Source of the DNA: Neobacillus thermocopriae
GTDB taxonomy: Bacteria; Bacillota; Bacilli; Bacillales; Cytobacillaceae
NCBI RefSeq assembly: GCF_010975035.1
Contig: NZ_JAAIUV010000019.1
Location: forward strand, 1 to 64,000
DNA: 64,000 nucleotides
Direction of reading: 5' to 3'
Shown: positions 1-8,377 of the stretch, piece by piece
Layout of the letters: each line of letters begins with the position of its first letter
Position numbering within the stretch: position 1 is the first letter of the stretch
Notes under the pieces: model-generated
The model's input: the letters and a program-made list of their open reading frames with translations, nothing else
What the model was told of the DNA's origin: nothing
The model's database searches: none
Position numbers and translations under genes: made by a program

Positions 1-478
1 ATTTACGTTTATTTGCACTTGCTTTAACATGCGTAGAATCAATAAATACATGTTCAGCACTAATCAACTTTTTATCAGAAGCTTCTTTTAGAATGCGGTA
101 GAAGATTTTTTGAAATAGATCTGTATCCTTGAAACGTCTTTCATAGTTTTTTCCGAAGGTTGAGAAGTGGGGGACTTTATCATGAAACCCAAAACCTAAG
201 AACCAACGATAAGCAAGGTTTGTTTCAATTTCTTCAATAGTTTTGCGCATAGAGCGAATACCGAAGGTATATTGAATAAAAGCCATCTTAATTAATACAA
301 CAGGGTCAATACTTGGACGACCACGTTCAGATGAATACATATTCTCAACTAATTTATATATAAATGAAAAATCAATAGCAGCTTCTATCTTACGAACCAA
401 GTGATTTTCAGGAACCAGCTGGTCTAAAGTAATCATTTCTAATTGATCTCGATTTACTTGTGTATTTTTAGTAAGCAT
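1..478 (-). CDS. IS1182-family transposase, N-terminal part (truncated by window edge)
   Basis: Translating the minus strand from ATG at 478 gives about 159 residues with no stop before the window edge. The stretch reads like the DUF772-type N-terminal domain of IS1182/IS5-like transposases, with segments such as RGRPSIDPVVLIKMA and YRWFLGFGFHDKVPHFSTF, and ends in HVFIDSTHVKASANKRK, where the first catalytic Asp of the DDE core (FIDST) is expected. A GAGGTGA ribosome binding site at 492-486 lies 7 bases upstream, and a TATAAT -10 sequence at 514-509 precedes it. Family assignment is from motif recognition. The rest of the protein lies outside the window, so activity cannot be judged. Confidence 0.85.
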   Translation of the reverse strand, partial: MLTKNTQVNRDQLEMITLDQLVPENHLVRKIEAAIDFSFIYKLVENMYSSERGRPSIDPVVLIKMAFIQYTFGIRSMRKTIEEIETNLAYRWFLGFGFHDKVPHFSTFGKNYERRFKDTDLFQKIFYRILKEASDKKLISAEHVFIDSTHVKASANKRK

Positions 479-521
479 TTCAATATCACCTCGATATTCT
501 ATGACATAATTATACAAAAAA

Positions 522-558
522 TGTCGACAAAATCCTTTAAAAAAGGATTTTGTCGACA
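522..558 (-). terminator. Perfect 17-bp hairpin with T-run guarding the IS promoter
   Basis: TGTCGACAAAATCCTTT (522-538) is exactly complementary to 542-558, with a 3-base loop. On the minus strand the hairpin is followed by six Ts (plus-strand A-run 516-521), so it has the form of an intrinsic terminator for transcripts running out of spoVB. The transposase -10 box follows directly. It could end spoVB mRNA, shield the IS from read-through, or be part of the IS terminus; these roles are not exclusive. Confidence 0.7.
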
Positions 559-563
559 GTCTG

Positions 564-591
564 AGACACGCCTTAATTAATAAGCGTGTCT
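564..591 (-). terminator. Weak hairpin after spoVB
   Basis: AGACACGC (564-571) pairs with GCGTGTCT (584-591) immediately downstream of the spoVB stop codon on the minus strand. No T-run follows, so it may be the original end of spoVB mRNA or only an mRNA 3' stabiliser. Confidence 0.4.
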
Positions 592-592
592 T

Positions 593-2146
593 TCATCTGA
601 TTGTAAAAAATTTTCCTAGCCAAGGAATTCGTTGCAGCTCTTCATGCTTGATTAATTTAAGTAAAAGTAGCAGCACTAAATAAGATAACACCATTCCAGC
701 GGTAGCTATTACAACCCTAATGACTAAACGTTCATGCAGGAGGAATTGATCAAATATCCAAAGGCCCAATCCGCCTGAGGCAGCCATAACTAAAAAGCCC
801 TTTGCATAATCACGAATTTGAAATGGGAAGGTAATTTTTTTTAAGACTGTTGCAAAATGAAGAATGGTTACTAAAACAAATCCAACAATAATACCTAAGG
901 CGGCACCAGTAATCCCAAAAGATGGCTGGGAGGCAAGTAGAAAGATTACGGCTGTTTTAACCACTGCTCCAATTAAACTATTAATCATGGCAGCTCTAGC
1001 AAGATTTAAAGCTTGGAGGACAGCTTGAAGCGGGCCTTGATAATAATAAAACAAGAAGAATGGAGCCATTAATCGAATAAAATAGGCACCCTTTGTTGAC
1101 CCATACATTAACTGCATCAGTGGATCAGCCAAAACATACAGTACGATAACAGCTAGCCCTCCTGTTAAAAACGTCCACCTCAGTGCCTGCTGTAGCCGAT
1201 ATTCGATCAGTTTATGATGATTCATGGAATTGGCTTCACTAATAGCAGGAACGAGGGAAGTAGCTAGCGAGAAGGTTACAAAAGATGGGAGCATTAATAG
1301 CGGCAATGCATAGCCTGTTAACGCTCCATATTGTTTGGTTGCATCAACTGCAAGCACACCGGCTAGAGCCAAACTATTTACGACCACAATTGGTTCAAAA
1401 AACCAGGCAATACTGCCGATTAGTCTACTTCCAGTTGTAGGTAAAGCAATTTCCATTAAATCTTTAAATGTTTGCTTCCCTTTATGGATAAATTGAAAAA
1501 AGTTGCTTCTCAATTTAAAGCGTTTTTTTAATTTAAACGTGGTCAATAGATATATAAGTGCCACGAGTTCTCCGACAACGGAAGCTCCCATTGCTGCTGC
1601 TGCTGCATATTCTACCCCATATGGAAGAAAAGCGGCTGTGACAGAGGCAATTAAGGTAATACGAACGATCTGCTCTAAAATTTGCGAGATCGCTGAAGGC
1701 CTCATATTTTGTTTTCCTTGAAAATAGCCTCTTAACACGGAAGAAATAGCAATGATTGGAATGGCAGGAGCACAAGCTAATAAAGGAAAAAGAGTTCTCC
1801 CATCTGTAAACAGTTTGGTTACAAATAAAGGGGCAAGCAGAATCAATGCTGGTGTAATAATAATAGACAATGAAATGGTGGTAGCCAGGGAAACAACAAG
1901 AATTTTTTTGATCTCAGCATAATCACCTCTTGCCTCAGCCTCAGCTACATTTTTGGATATGGCTACAGGAAGGCCTAACTGAATGATCGTAACCACGAGA
2001 ATAAAGGTAGGATAAGCCATCATATATAACCCAACGCCTTCTTCACCAATGCTACGAGCGAGGACAATTCGATAAATAAACCCAAGGACTCTTGTAATTA
2101 AACCGGCCAGTAAAAGGATAAAAGTCCCTTTTAAAAACTTCGACAT
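593..2146 (-). CDS. spoVB: Stage V sporulation protein B, MOP-superfamily flippase
   Basis: A polytopic membrane protein of 517 residues, about the length of B. subtilis SpoVB, with roughly 14 hydrophobic segments and an MSKFLKGTFILLLAGLITR start typical of MATE/MOP polysaccharide flippases. SpoVB is required for spore cortex synthesis, and the family moves lipid-linked precursors across the membrane. I chose ATG at 2146 over an in-frame GTG at 2158 because the AGGTGG ribosome binding site overlaps the GTG and is well spaced for the ATG. It is divergent from comN, as in related bacilli. Its 3' end faces the insertion sequence. Paralogues such as MurJ-type flippases share the fold, so the sporulation role rests on context and similarity. 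Confidence 0.9.
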   Translation of the reverse strand: MSKFLKGTFILLLAGLITRVLGFIYRIVLARSIGEEGVGLYMMAYPTFILVVTIIQLGLPVAISKNVAEAEARGDYAEIKKILVVSLATTISLSIIITPALILLAPLFVTKLFTDGRTLFPLLACAPAIPIIAISSVLRGYFQGKQNMRPSAISQILEQIVRITLIASVTAAFLPYGVEYAAAAAMGASVVGELVALIYLLTTFKLKKRFKLRSNFFQFIHKGKQTFKDLMEIALPTTGSRLIGSIAWFFEPIVVVNSLALAGVLAVDATKQYGALTGYALPLLMLPSFVTFSLATSLVPAISEANSMNHHKLIEYRLQQALRWTFLTGGLAVIVLYVLADPLMQLMYGSTKGAYFIRLMAPFFLFYYYQGPLQAVLQALNLARAAMINSLIGAVVKTAVIFLLASQPSFGITGAALGIIVGFVLVTILHFATVLKKITFPFQIRDYAKGFLVMAASGGLGLWIFDQFLLHERLVIRVVIATAGMVLSYLVLLLLLKLIKHEELQRIPWLGKFFTIR

Positions 2147-2262
2147 TCCACTTCCCACCTTCTCAAAATAGGCGATATCATATACAATTAACTATATGCT
2201 AGATGGTGGACAAAGCATGACAAGCATTTAAATTTTGAGCACTTTTTCAGGGAGGGATTAGA

Positions 2263-2562
2263 ATGGGGATCATCCACACTGCCGAACAATATCGTTCTCA
2301 AGTTCAACCTGCTATATTAAGTAAGCTTGAGGAATTTAGGTTATTAGGGACTGATTCAGTAACAGAAGATGATCTTTGGGAATTTTTAATGAAGAAAAAG
2401 TGGAGAAAAGAGAAAAAAGATGAACTCAAACTCTTTGAAATGATCCAAGATATTCTCTCTGTTAAGGTTAGTGACTATATTAGCTTTGCAACCATTGAGT
2501 CTTTTAAAAAGAATGAATTTTCCCTTGATGATAAAAATGAATGGGAAGATCTGTTAAAATAA
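2263..2562 (+). CDS. comN: ComN-like post-transcriptional regulator (YrzD family)
   Basis: A 99-residue soluble, helical, charged protein preceded by GGGAGGGATTAG and an ATG. It matches my recollection of the YrzD/ComN family (Pfam post-transcriptional regulator), and sits between spoVB and secDF as in B. subtilis. In B. subtilis ComN promotes accumulation of the comE operon mRNA and is linked to the pole through DivIVA. The comEABC operon it is expected to act on lies at the far right of this same window. Target RNA binding cannot be seen from the sequence. Confidence 0.8.
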   Translation: MGIIHTAEQYRSQVQPAILSKLEEFRLLGTDSVTEDDLWEFLMKKKWRKEKKDELKLFEMIQDILSVKVSDYISFATIESFKKNEFSLDDKNEWEDLLK

Positions 2563-2584
2563 GGAAATGTTGATATGATTACTG

Positions 2585-2622
2585 AAGCTGAGTCCTCCTG
2601 ATAAAAATTGACAGCTTTTTTT
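2585..2622 (+). terminator. Possible comN terminator
   Basis: AAGCTG (2585-2590) can pair with CAGCTT (2612-2617) across a 21-base loop, followed by eight more Ts. The stem is short, so termination would be partial. The T-run lies inside the proposed secDF promoter spacer. Confidence 0.4.
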
Positions 2623-2636
2623 TTATATACCATAAT
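2608..2636 (+). promoter_or_regulatory. Sigma-A type promoter for secDF
   Basis: TTGACA at 2608-2613 and CATAAT at 2631-2636 are separated by 17 bases. The start point would fall near 2643, leaving a leader of about 75 bases before secDF. Confidence 0.65.
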
Positions 2637-2717
2637 GTAGGAAGTGAGATTGTTTATCATTTCAGATAGAAACGGTTGTAACTGTGTCTGGCTTAGGTTA
2701 AGGAGGATATATACATA

Positions 2718-4979
2718 ATGGTAAAACGCAGTAGAATTGTGGCTTTCTTTTTAATTTTAATATTATTAGGAAGCATGATGGGGATAACGATACAAGGAAT
2801 TTTAAACAATATAAAGCTTGGGCTTGACCTTCAAGGAGGATTTGAAGTTCTCTATGAAGTTCAACCTGCGAAAAAAGGGCAAAAAATTGATAAAGAAGTT
2901 TTGGCCAGTACAGCAGAGGCATTGGATAAGCGGATAAATGTCCTTGGGGTTAGTGAGCCGAGTATCCAAATTGAAGGGGAAAATCGGATTCGTGTACAGC
3001 TTGCCGGTGTCGAAGACCAAAACGAAGCACGTGAAATTTTATCCACTCAGGCAAATTTAACTTTTCGTGATGCTAATGACCGGCTGATGATGGATGGCAC
3101 GGATTTAAAGGAAGGCGGAGCAAAGCAAACTTTTGATGAAAACGGGAACCCTAGTGTAACTTTGACATTAAAAAGCGCAGACAAGTTTCGGAAAGTTACA
3201 GAAGAGATAGTCAATATGAATCCGAATGTCCTCGTGATTTGGATGGATTTTGAAGAAGGAAAGGATTCATTTAAAAACGAAGTAACGAAAGAGAATCCGA
3301 AATATTTATCTGCTCCTACTGTAAGAGAAGTTTTTAATCAAAATACTGTATCCATCGTAGGAAGTTTTACAGCAGAGGAAGCGAAAACATTAGCCTCTCT
3401 CTTAAATGCCGGAGCACTTCCTGTTAAATTAAAAGAAGTTTATTCAACCTCCGTCGGAGCCAAATTTGGGGAGCAGGCACTGGATAAAACTATTTTAGCA
3501 GGAATTATCGGTATTGCTATCGTTTATTTATTTATGCTTGTATACTATCGTTTTCCTGGATTTATAGCTACAGTCACCTTGTCTATTTATATTTATCTCG
3601 TTTTATTAATATTTGATTGGATGAACGGTGTGTTAACCCTACCGGGAATTGCCGCCTTGATTCTCGGTGTAGGTATGGCTGTAGATGCTAATATTATTAC
3701 CTATGAACGGATTAAAGAAGAATTGAAAGTCGGAAAATCCATCAAATCTGCCTTTAAAGCAGGTAGTAAGAATTCCTTTTCTTCGATCCTTGATGCCAAT
3801 TTAACAACCATATTAGCTGCTGTTGTTCTTTTCTATTATGGAACGAGTTCTGTTAAAGGATTTGCGACAATGCTATTGGTGAGTATTCTCTTAAGCTTTG
3901 TTACAGCAGTTTTCCTATCACGTTTACTATTGGCGTTATGGGTTAACAGTGGCTTTTTGAACAAAAAATTTGGTTGGTTCGGTGTGAAAAAATCCGAAAT
4001 TAAGGATATTGCTGAGAACTATGATACTTTAGATCTTCCAACTAGATGGGATAAATTAGATTTTGTTAAGACAAGAAAATGGTTCTTTATCATTTCCGGT
4101 ACAATGATTGCCCTTGGTGTAGTATTGATTACCGTGTTCCGATTAAATCTTTCCATTGATTTTTCAAGTGGTACTCGAATTGAAGTGTTGTCTGATAAAC
4201 CATTAACTACCGAAAAGGTAGATAGTGCCTTTGATTATCTAAATATAGAAACGGATGATATCGTTATCTCTGGTGAAAACAAAGAAATGGCATCAGCCCG
4301 CTTAAAAGGGGTACTATCGAAAGAACAGATTGCTGAATTAAAATCAGCATTTAAATCGGAATTTGGCCATGAACCAAATGTTAGTACTGTTTCTCCGACT
4401 GTAGGGAAAGAGTTGGCGAAAAATGCGTTCATAGCTCTTCTTATTGCTTCTATCGGCATCATTCTTTATACAACTATTCGTTTTGAATGGGCCATGGCGA
4501 TTGCTGCTATTTTATCTTTATTACATGATGCATTTTTCATGGTGGCATTTTTCAGTATGACGAGACTGGAAGTTGACTTAACATTTATCGCTGCAGTTTT
4601 AACTATTGTTGGATATTCTATTAATGATACAATCGTCACTTTTGACCGAATGCGCGAAAATCTTCATAAGAAAAGGCGACTTAAAACAAATGAGGATATT
4701 GCTGAAGTATTGAATGTAAGTATTCGTCAAACATTGGGGCGTTCCGTAAATACAGTATTAACCGTATTAATAACAGTTGTTGCGCTCATTTTCTTCGGAA
4801 GCGAATCCATTCGCAATTTCTCAATTGCCTTGTTTGTCGGATTAGTAGCAGGTGTTTATTCTTCTATTTGTATCGCCGGTCCTCTTTGGTACGTATTCAA
4901 GACACGAGAGCTTAAAAAGAAAGGTGTTATCAAAACAGTAAAAGAGAAAAGAAGATACTCTGATCAGCCGCAGGTATAA
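2718..4979 (+). CDS. secDF: Fused protein translocase subunit SecDF
   Basis: 753 residues with SecD and SecF joined in one chain, as in B. subtilis. The SecD half starts with a membrane segment followed by GLDLQGG (about residue 37) and the large periplasmic P1 domain, then six membrane segments with GVGMAVDANIITYERIKEEL around residue 316. The SecF half has DFSSGTRIEV near 478 and GYSINDTIVTFDRMREN near 631. The family uses the proton gradient to pull translocated proteins from the SecYEG channel. An AGGAGG site precedes the ATG. It is a single-gene unit with its own promoter and strong terminator. Confidence 0.97.
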   Translation: MVKRSRIVAFFLILILLGSMMGITIQGILNNIKLGLDLQGGFEVLYEVQPAKKGQKIDKEVLASTAEALDKRINVLGVSEPSIQIEGENRIRVQLAGVEDQNEAREILSTQANLTFRDANDRLMMDGTDLKEGGAKQTFDENGNPSVTLTLKSADKFRKVTEEIVNMNPNVLVIWMDFEEGKDSFKNEVTKENPKYLSAPTVREVFNQNTVSIVGSFTAEEAKTLASLLNAGALPVKLKEVYSTSVGAKFGEQALDKTILAGIIGIAIVYLFMLVYYRFPGFIATVTLSIYIYLVLLIFDWMNGVLTLPGIAALILGVGMAVDANIITYERIKEELKVGKSIKSAFKAGSKNSFSSILDANLTTILAAVVLFYYGTSSVKGFATMLLVSILLSFVTAVFLSRLLLALWVNSGFLNKKFGWFGVKKSEIKDIAENYDTLDLPTRWDKLDFVKTRKWFFIISGTMIALGVVLITVFRLNLSIDFSSGTRIEVLSDKPLTTEKVDSAFDYLNIETDDIVISGENKEMASARLKGVLSKEQIAELKSAFKSEFGHEPNVSTVSPTVGKELAKNAFIALLIASIGIILYTTIRFEWAMAIAAILSLLHDAFFMVAFFSMTRLEVDLTFIAAVLTIVGYSINDTIVTFDRMRENLHKKRRLKTNEDIAEVLNVSIRQTLGRSVNTVLTVLITVVALIFFGSESIRNFSIALFVGLVAGVYSSICIAGPLWYVFKTRELKKKGVIKTVKEKRRYSDQPQV

Positions 4980-4984
4980 TAAAA

Positions 4985-5020
4985 AAAACGAAACCACAGG
5001 GTAGCCTGTGGTTTCGTTTT
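4985..5020. terminator. Strong bidirectional terminator
   Basis: AAAACGAAACCACAGG (4985-5000) pairs perfectly with 5005-5020 around a 4-base loop, with A-tracts on one side and T-tracts on the other. It ends secDF on the plus strand and would also end the short minus-strand ORF whose stop is at 5023. Confidence 0.9.
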
Positions 5021-5022
5021 TA

Positions 5023-5097
5023 TTAGATAAGAATCTGTCTTTTTGGCTTTGCAACACCTTTGCCACCTTCTCGTCCCTCCATTTGATGAGTCAACAT
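5023..5097 (-). CDS. Possible 24-residue basic peptide, unrecognised
   Basis: An ATG at 5097 opens a 24-codon frame ending in TAA at 5023, three bases before the bidirectional terminator. A good ribosome binding site (AGAAGGTGATTC) sits directly upstream. The product is glycine- and lysine-rich (contains EGREGGKGVAKPKR), with no membrane segment or signal peptide. The tight packing of Shine-Dalgarno, short frame and shared terminator argues for a real gene. I do not recognise a family. No clear sigma-A promoter was found upstream on this strand. In B. subtilis I recall yrvC and yrvD in the space between secDF and recJ, and neither is present here. Confidence 0.5.
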   Translation of the reverse strand: MLTHQMEGREGGKGVAKPKRQILI

Positions 5098-5187
5098 TGA
5101 ATCACCTTCTGTTTATCTTGTTTCCATAATGGAGATCTCTAGCTAGACACCATTAAATAGAGAGCTTCCGCTTTTCTGATTTATTCA

Positions 5188-5216
5188 TTGAAAGGTCATT
5201 CTCGCTCCTGTATAAT
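5188..5216 (+). promoter_or_regulatory. Sigma-A promoter for recJ-apt
   Basis: TTGAAA (5188-5193), a 17-base spacer and a perfect TATAAT (5211-5216). The start site near 5223 leaves a very short leader before recJ. Confidence 0.85.
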
Positions 5217-5240
5217 AAGAAAGTCTGAGGGGTGAAACTA

Positions 5241-7592
5241 ATGTTAAAGTCAAGAACAAGATGGATTGTTCGTAAATCAGAGCCGGATTTAGTAAAACAA
5301 TTCGAAAAAGAATTGAAAATTACTCCTCTAGTTGCATCACTCCTTGTCAATCGTGGATTTGATACCGTTGATTCTGCACGGTTTTTTTTATTTGGTAAGG
5401 ATGAATTTCACGATCCATTTTTGTTAAAAGGCATGGATATTGCGGTTAATAGAATCCGTGAAGCGATCGAAAGGCAGGAACCAATCCTTATTTTCGGTGA
5501 TTACGATGCTGATGGTGTTAGTAGTACATCGGTATTAATGAAGACATTAACAGATTTAGGTGCGGATGTTCAATTTTATGTTCCCAATCGATTTACAGAA
5601 GGCTATGGCCCAAATGAGCCTGCTTTTCGTCGGGCTGCTGAAAATGGGATCAAATTGATTATTACCGTTGATACAGGAATTTCTGCCATTCATGAAGCAA
5701 GTGTGGCGAAAGAGCTTGGCCTTGACTTAATTATAACTGACCACCATGAGCCAGGACCTGTATTGCCAGAGGCACTCGCGATTATTCATCCAAAACTTCC
5801 CGATAGTATTTATCCTTTTCGTGATCTAGCAGGGGTTGGAGTAGCGTTCAAATTGGCTCATGCCTTATATGGAAGACTACCAGAGCATTTGTTGGAATTG
5901 GCTCTTATTGGTACGATAGCTGATTTAGTCCCATTAAAAGGGGAAAATCGATTAATTGCCAAAAAAGGTCTTGAAAACATTAAAGTAACTAACAACATTG
6001 GATTGAAAACAATATTTAAATTAGCTGGTGTTGAACCATTATCCATTAACGAAGAAACCATTGCCTTTACACTAGGTCCGAGGATTAATGCTGTGGGCAG
6101 GTTAGAAGATGCTACCATGGCAGTCCAATTGCTTTTGACCAATGATGAAAACGAGGCAAAAGAATTGGCTGAAGAAATGGAGGCTCTTAATCGAGAAAGA
6201 CAAGCTATTGTCAACTTGATTACGGAAGAAGCGATCAACGAGGTTGAACGAAATTATCCAATAGAAACGAATAAGGTTCTTGTCCTTGGCAAGGAGGGCT
6301 GGAATGCAGGTGTTATTGGAATCGTTGCTTCCAGATTGGTCGAAAAATATTATCGGCCAACGATTGTTTTCAGTTTTGATCGTGAAAAAGGGGTGGCAAA
6401 AGGTTCGGCAAGAAGCATTCCTGGATTTGACTTGTTTCAAAATTTATCCACTTGTCGTGATATCTTGCCCCACTTCGGCGGACATCCAATGGCTGCAGGG
6501 ATGACGTTAAGTATCGATGATGTCGATGAACTTAGAGAAAGATTAAACGGTCTGGCAAATGACCAACTTACGGATGAAGATTTTATTCCGGTTACCTATC
6601 TAGATGAAGAAGTCCGGCTTAATGATATTGATTTAGAGTCATTGGATGAATTAAATTTGTTATCACCTTTTGGTGTAGAGAATGCTAAACCAATGGTGTT
6701 AATCAATGATGTTGATATAACGAGTATTAGAAAAATCGGCAGTGATCAAAATCACTTGAAGATTGTAGTAAACAAGAATGGAAATAGCCTTGATGGTATT
6801 GGCTTTGGCTTAGGCTCTTTAGTCGACGAAATTTCACCGGCTGCCCAAATATCATTAATAGGTGAATTGTCCATTAATGAATGGAATAATATACGAAAGC
6901 CACAAATATTTGTTCATGATTTATCAGTAGACACTTGGCAGCTGTTTGATTACCGCGGCCAAAAAAGACTAAATAGTATAGAGACCTTAGTACCTAATGA
7001 AAACAGGAAAATTATTGTTTTTAATAAAGACAATCTGGATAAAATAAGCGCAACTCTGCATAATGAGGTCTATCTGATTGAAAACAAAGAAGAGGCAAAA
7101 TCGTTTAACGCCTATATGGCAAATATCGTTTTCGCAGATTTCCCTCCTTCAAAAGAATTGATTATTCATTTACTTAGTGGAAAACATCCATCGAGAATTT
7201 ATACTTATTTTTATAAGGAATCTAGTGATTTCTTTAGCACAATGCCAACACGGGATCATTTTAAATGGTTTTATGCGTTTCTAATGCAAAAAGGACCGAT
7301 TGATTTAAATCGTTATGGTGCAGACATTGCAAAGCATCGAGGCTGGTCTCAAGAAACGATTACATTTATGTCGAAAGTGTTTAGTGAACTGGATTTTGTT
7401 ACAATGAACAATGGTTTTATTACTTTAAAAAGGCAAACACACAAGCGTGATTTGACCGAGTCAAAAACTTATCAAATAAAACAGGCACAAAATGCCTTAG
7501 AGAGAGATTTATTGTTTTCGTCCTTTCAAGAATTAAAGGAATGGTTCGATAAAGTTTTATTTGAGTCGGTCGAACTTGAGGAGGCATTTTAG
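5241..7592 (+). CDS. recJ: Single-stranded-DNA-specific exonuclease RecJ
   Basis: 783 residues. The DHH phosphoesterase core shows DYDADG (about residue 86) and TDHHEPG (about 166), which bind the catalytic metals, and the DHHA1 domain has [10 protein letters not shown] (about 412). The long C-terminal region beyond residue 560 is the extension seen in Bacillus RecJ (YrvE). The enzyme degrades single-stranded DNA 5' to 3' in recombination and repair. ATG at 5241 is preferred over an in-frame GTG at 5232 because GAGGGGTGA fits the ATG. Only two bases separate it from apt, so the two are co-transcribed. Confidence 0.96.
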   Translation: MLKSRTRWIVRKSEPDLVKQFEKELKITPLVASLLVNRGFDTVDSARFFLFGKDEFHDPFLLKGMDIAVNRIREAIERQEPILIFGDYDADGVSSTSVLMKTLTDLGADVQFYVPNRFTEGYGPNEPAFRRAAENGIKLIITVDTGISAIHEASVAKELGLDLIITDHHEPGPVLPEALAIIHPKLPDSIYPFRDLAGVGVAFKLAHALYGRLPEHLLELALIGTIADLVPLKGENRLIAKKGLENIKVTNNIGLKTIFKLAGVEPLSINEETIAFTLGPRINAVGRLEDATMAVQLLLTNDENEAKELAEEMEALNRERQAIVNLITEEAINEVERNYPIETNKVLVLGKEGWNAGVIGIVASRLVEKYYRPTIVFSFDREKGVAKGSARSIPGFDLFQNLSTCRDILPHFGGHPMAAGMTLSIDDVDELRERLNGLANDQLTDEDFIPVTYLDEEVRLNDIDLESLDELNLLSPFGVENAKPMVLINDVDITSIRKIGSDQNHLKIVVNKNGNSLDGIGFGLGSLVDEISPAAQISLIGELSINEWNNIRKPQIFVHDLSVDTWQLFDYRGQKRLNSIETLVPNENRKIIVFNKDNLDKISATLHNEVYLIENKEEAKSFNAYMANIVFADFPPSKELIIHLLSGKHPSRIYTYFYKESSDFFSTMPTRDHFKWFYAFLMQKGPIDLNRYGADIAKHRGWSQETITFMSKVFSELDFVTMNNGFITLKRQTHKRDLTESKTYQIKQAQNALERDLLFSSFQELKEWFDKVLFESVELEEAF

Positions 7593-7594
7593 GA

Positions 7595-8107
7595 ATGGAT
7601 TTAAAACAATATGTAGCAATTGTAGAGGATTATCCAAAACCAGGAATTAAATTTAAAGATATTACTCCATTAATGAATAATGGTGAAGCATATAAGTATG
7701 CTACCGATCAAATTGTTGCTTATGCAAAAGATAAAAAAATTGATTTAATTGTTGGACCTGAGGCTCGTGGCTTCATTATCGGTTGTCCTGTTGCTTACTC
7801 ATTAGGTGTAGGGTTTGCACCTGTCCGTAAAGAAGGAAAGCTTCCAAGGGAAACAATTAAAGTTAGCTATGGATTGGAATATGGTTCTGATGTTTTAACA
7901 ATTCATAAAGATGCCATTAAACCAGGACAGCGTGTACTAATTACTGATGATTTATTGGCGACAGGCGGAACGATTGAAGCGACTATTAAGTTAGTAGAGC
8001 AACTCGGGGGTGTAGTTGCTGGAATTGCTTTTCTTGTAGAATTAACTTATTTGGAAGGCAGAAGCAAGCTTAAAGGATATGATATTTTAACATTAATGGA
8101 GTATTAA
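7595..8107 (+). CDS. apt: Adenine phosphoribosyltransferase
   Basis: 170 residues, full length. It converts adenine and PRPP to AMP in purine salvage. The PRPP loop [13 protein letters not shown] is at about residues 113-125, and the N-terminal [15 protein letters not shown] segment is typical of Apt. It is tightly coupled to recJ (stop and start 2 bases apart; AGGAGG inside the recJ end). The recJ-apt-rel order is conserved in bacilli. Confidence 0.97.
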   Translation: MDLKQYVAIVEDYPKPGIKFKDITPLMNNGEAYKYATDQIVAYAKDKKIDLIVGPEARGFIIGCPVAYSLGVGFAPVRKEGKLPRETIKVSYGLEYGSDVLTIHKDAIKPGQRVLITDDLLATGGTIEATIKLVEQLGGVVAGIAFLVELTYLEGRSKLKGYDILTLMEY

Positions 8108-8115
8108 TGATTAAT

Positions 8116-8147
8116 GAGAGGGCACTCAAAAAGGGGTGCTCTCTTTA
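8116..8147 (+). terminator. Terminator of recJ-apt
   Basis: AGAGGGCACTC pairs with GGGTGCTCTCT, with one G-T pair, followed by a short T-rich tract. The 230 bases from here to rel are AT-rich; I see no gene there and no convincing promoter hexamer pair. Confidence 0.7.
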
Positions 8148-8377
8148 TATAAAGAAGTTGGAAAAAACACATATTTTGTGGAAATTTGTCTTAATCTCTT
8201 TACATCTTCGCTTTTTTTTTTGATAATAGTAACAATCATTATAATTTAGTAAATATTTTTCATAGAATAATTCACAAAATTACTAAAACGTGACAAATAG
8301 TTTAATAATTGTTTGATAATTGGCCGACTTTGTTCAATATATATTAATAAAATGAGATGGAAAATAAAGGTGATTTC

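Larger units (their letters stand above)
1..558 (-). mobile_element. IS1182-family insertion sequence, partial
   Basis: The left edge of the window holds the 5' part of an insertion sequence read on the minus strand. It consists of the transposase N-terminal part and, upstream of it, a perfect 17-bp inverted repeat (522-538 and 542-558). The outer boundary is not certain: no target duplication or second end is in view, so 558 is the innermost edge that the sequence supports. It lies directly downstream of spoVB without damaging it. Copy number and intactness cannot be judged from this window. Confidence 0.75.

Noticed and set aside
5858-6440. Two long minus-strand frames (126 and 112 codons) inside recJ
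   Set aside because: They mirror the conserved RecJ coding frame, without binding sites or promoter; typical shadows.
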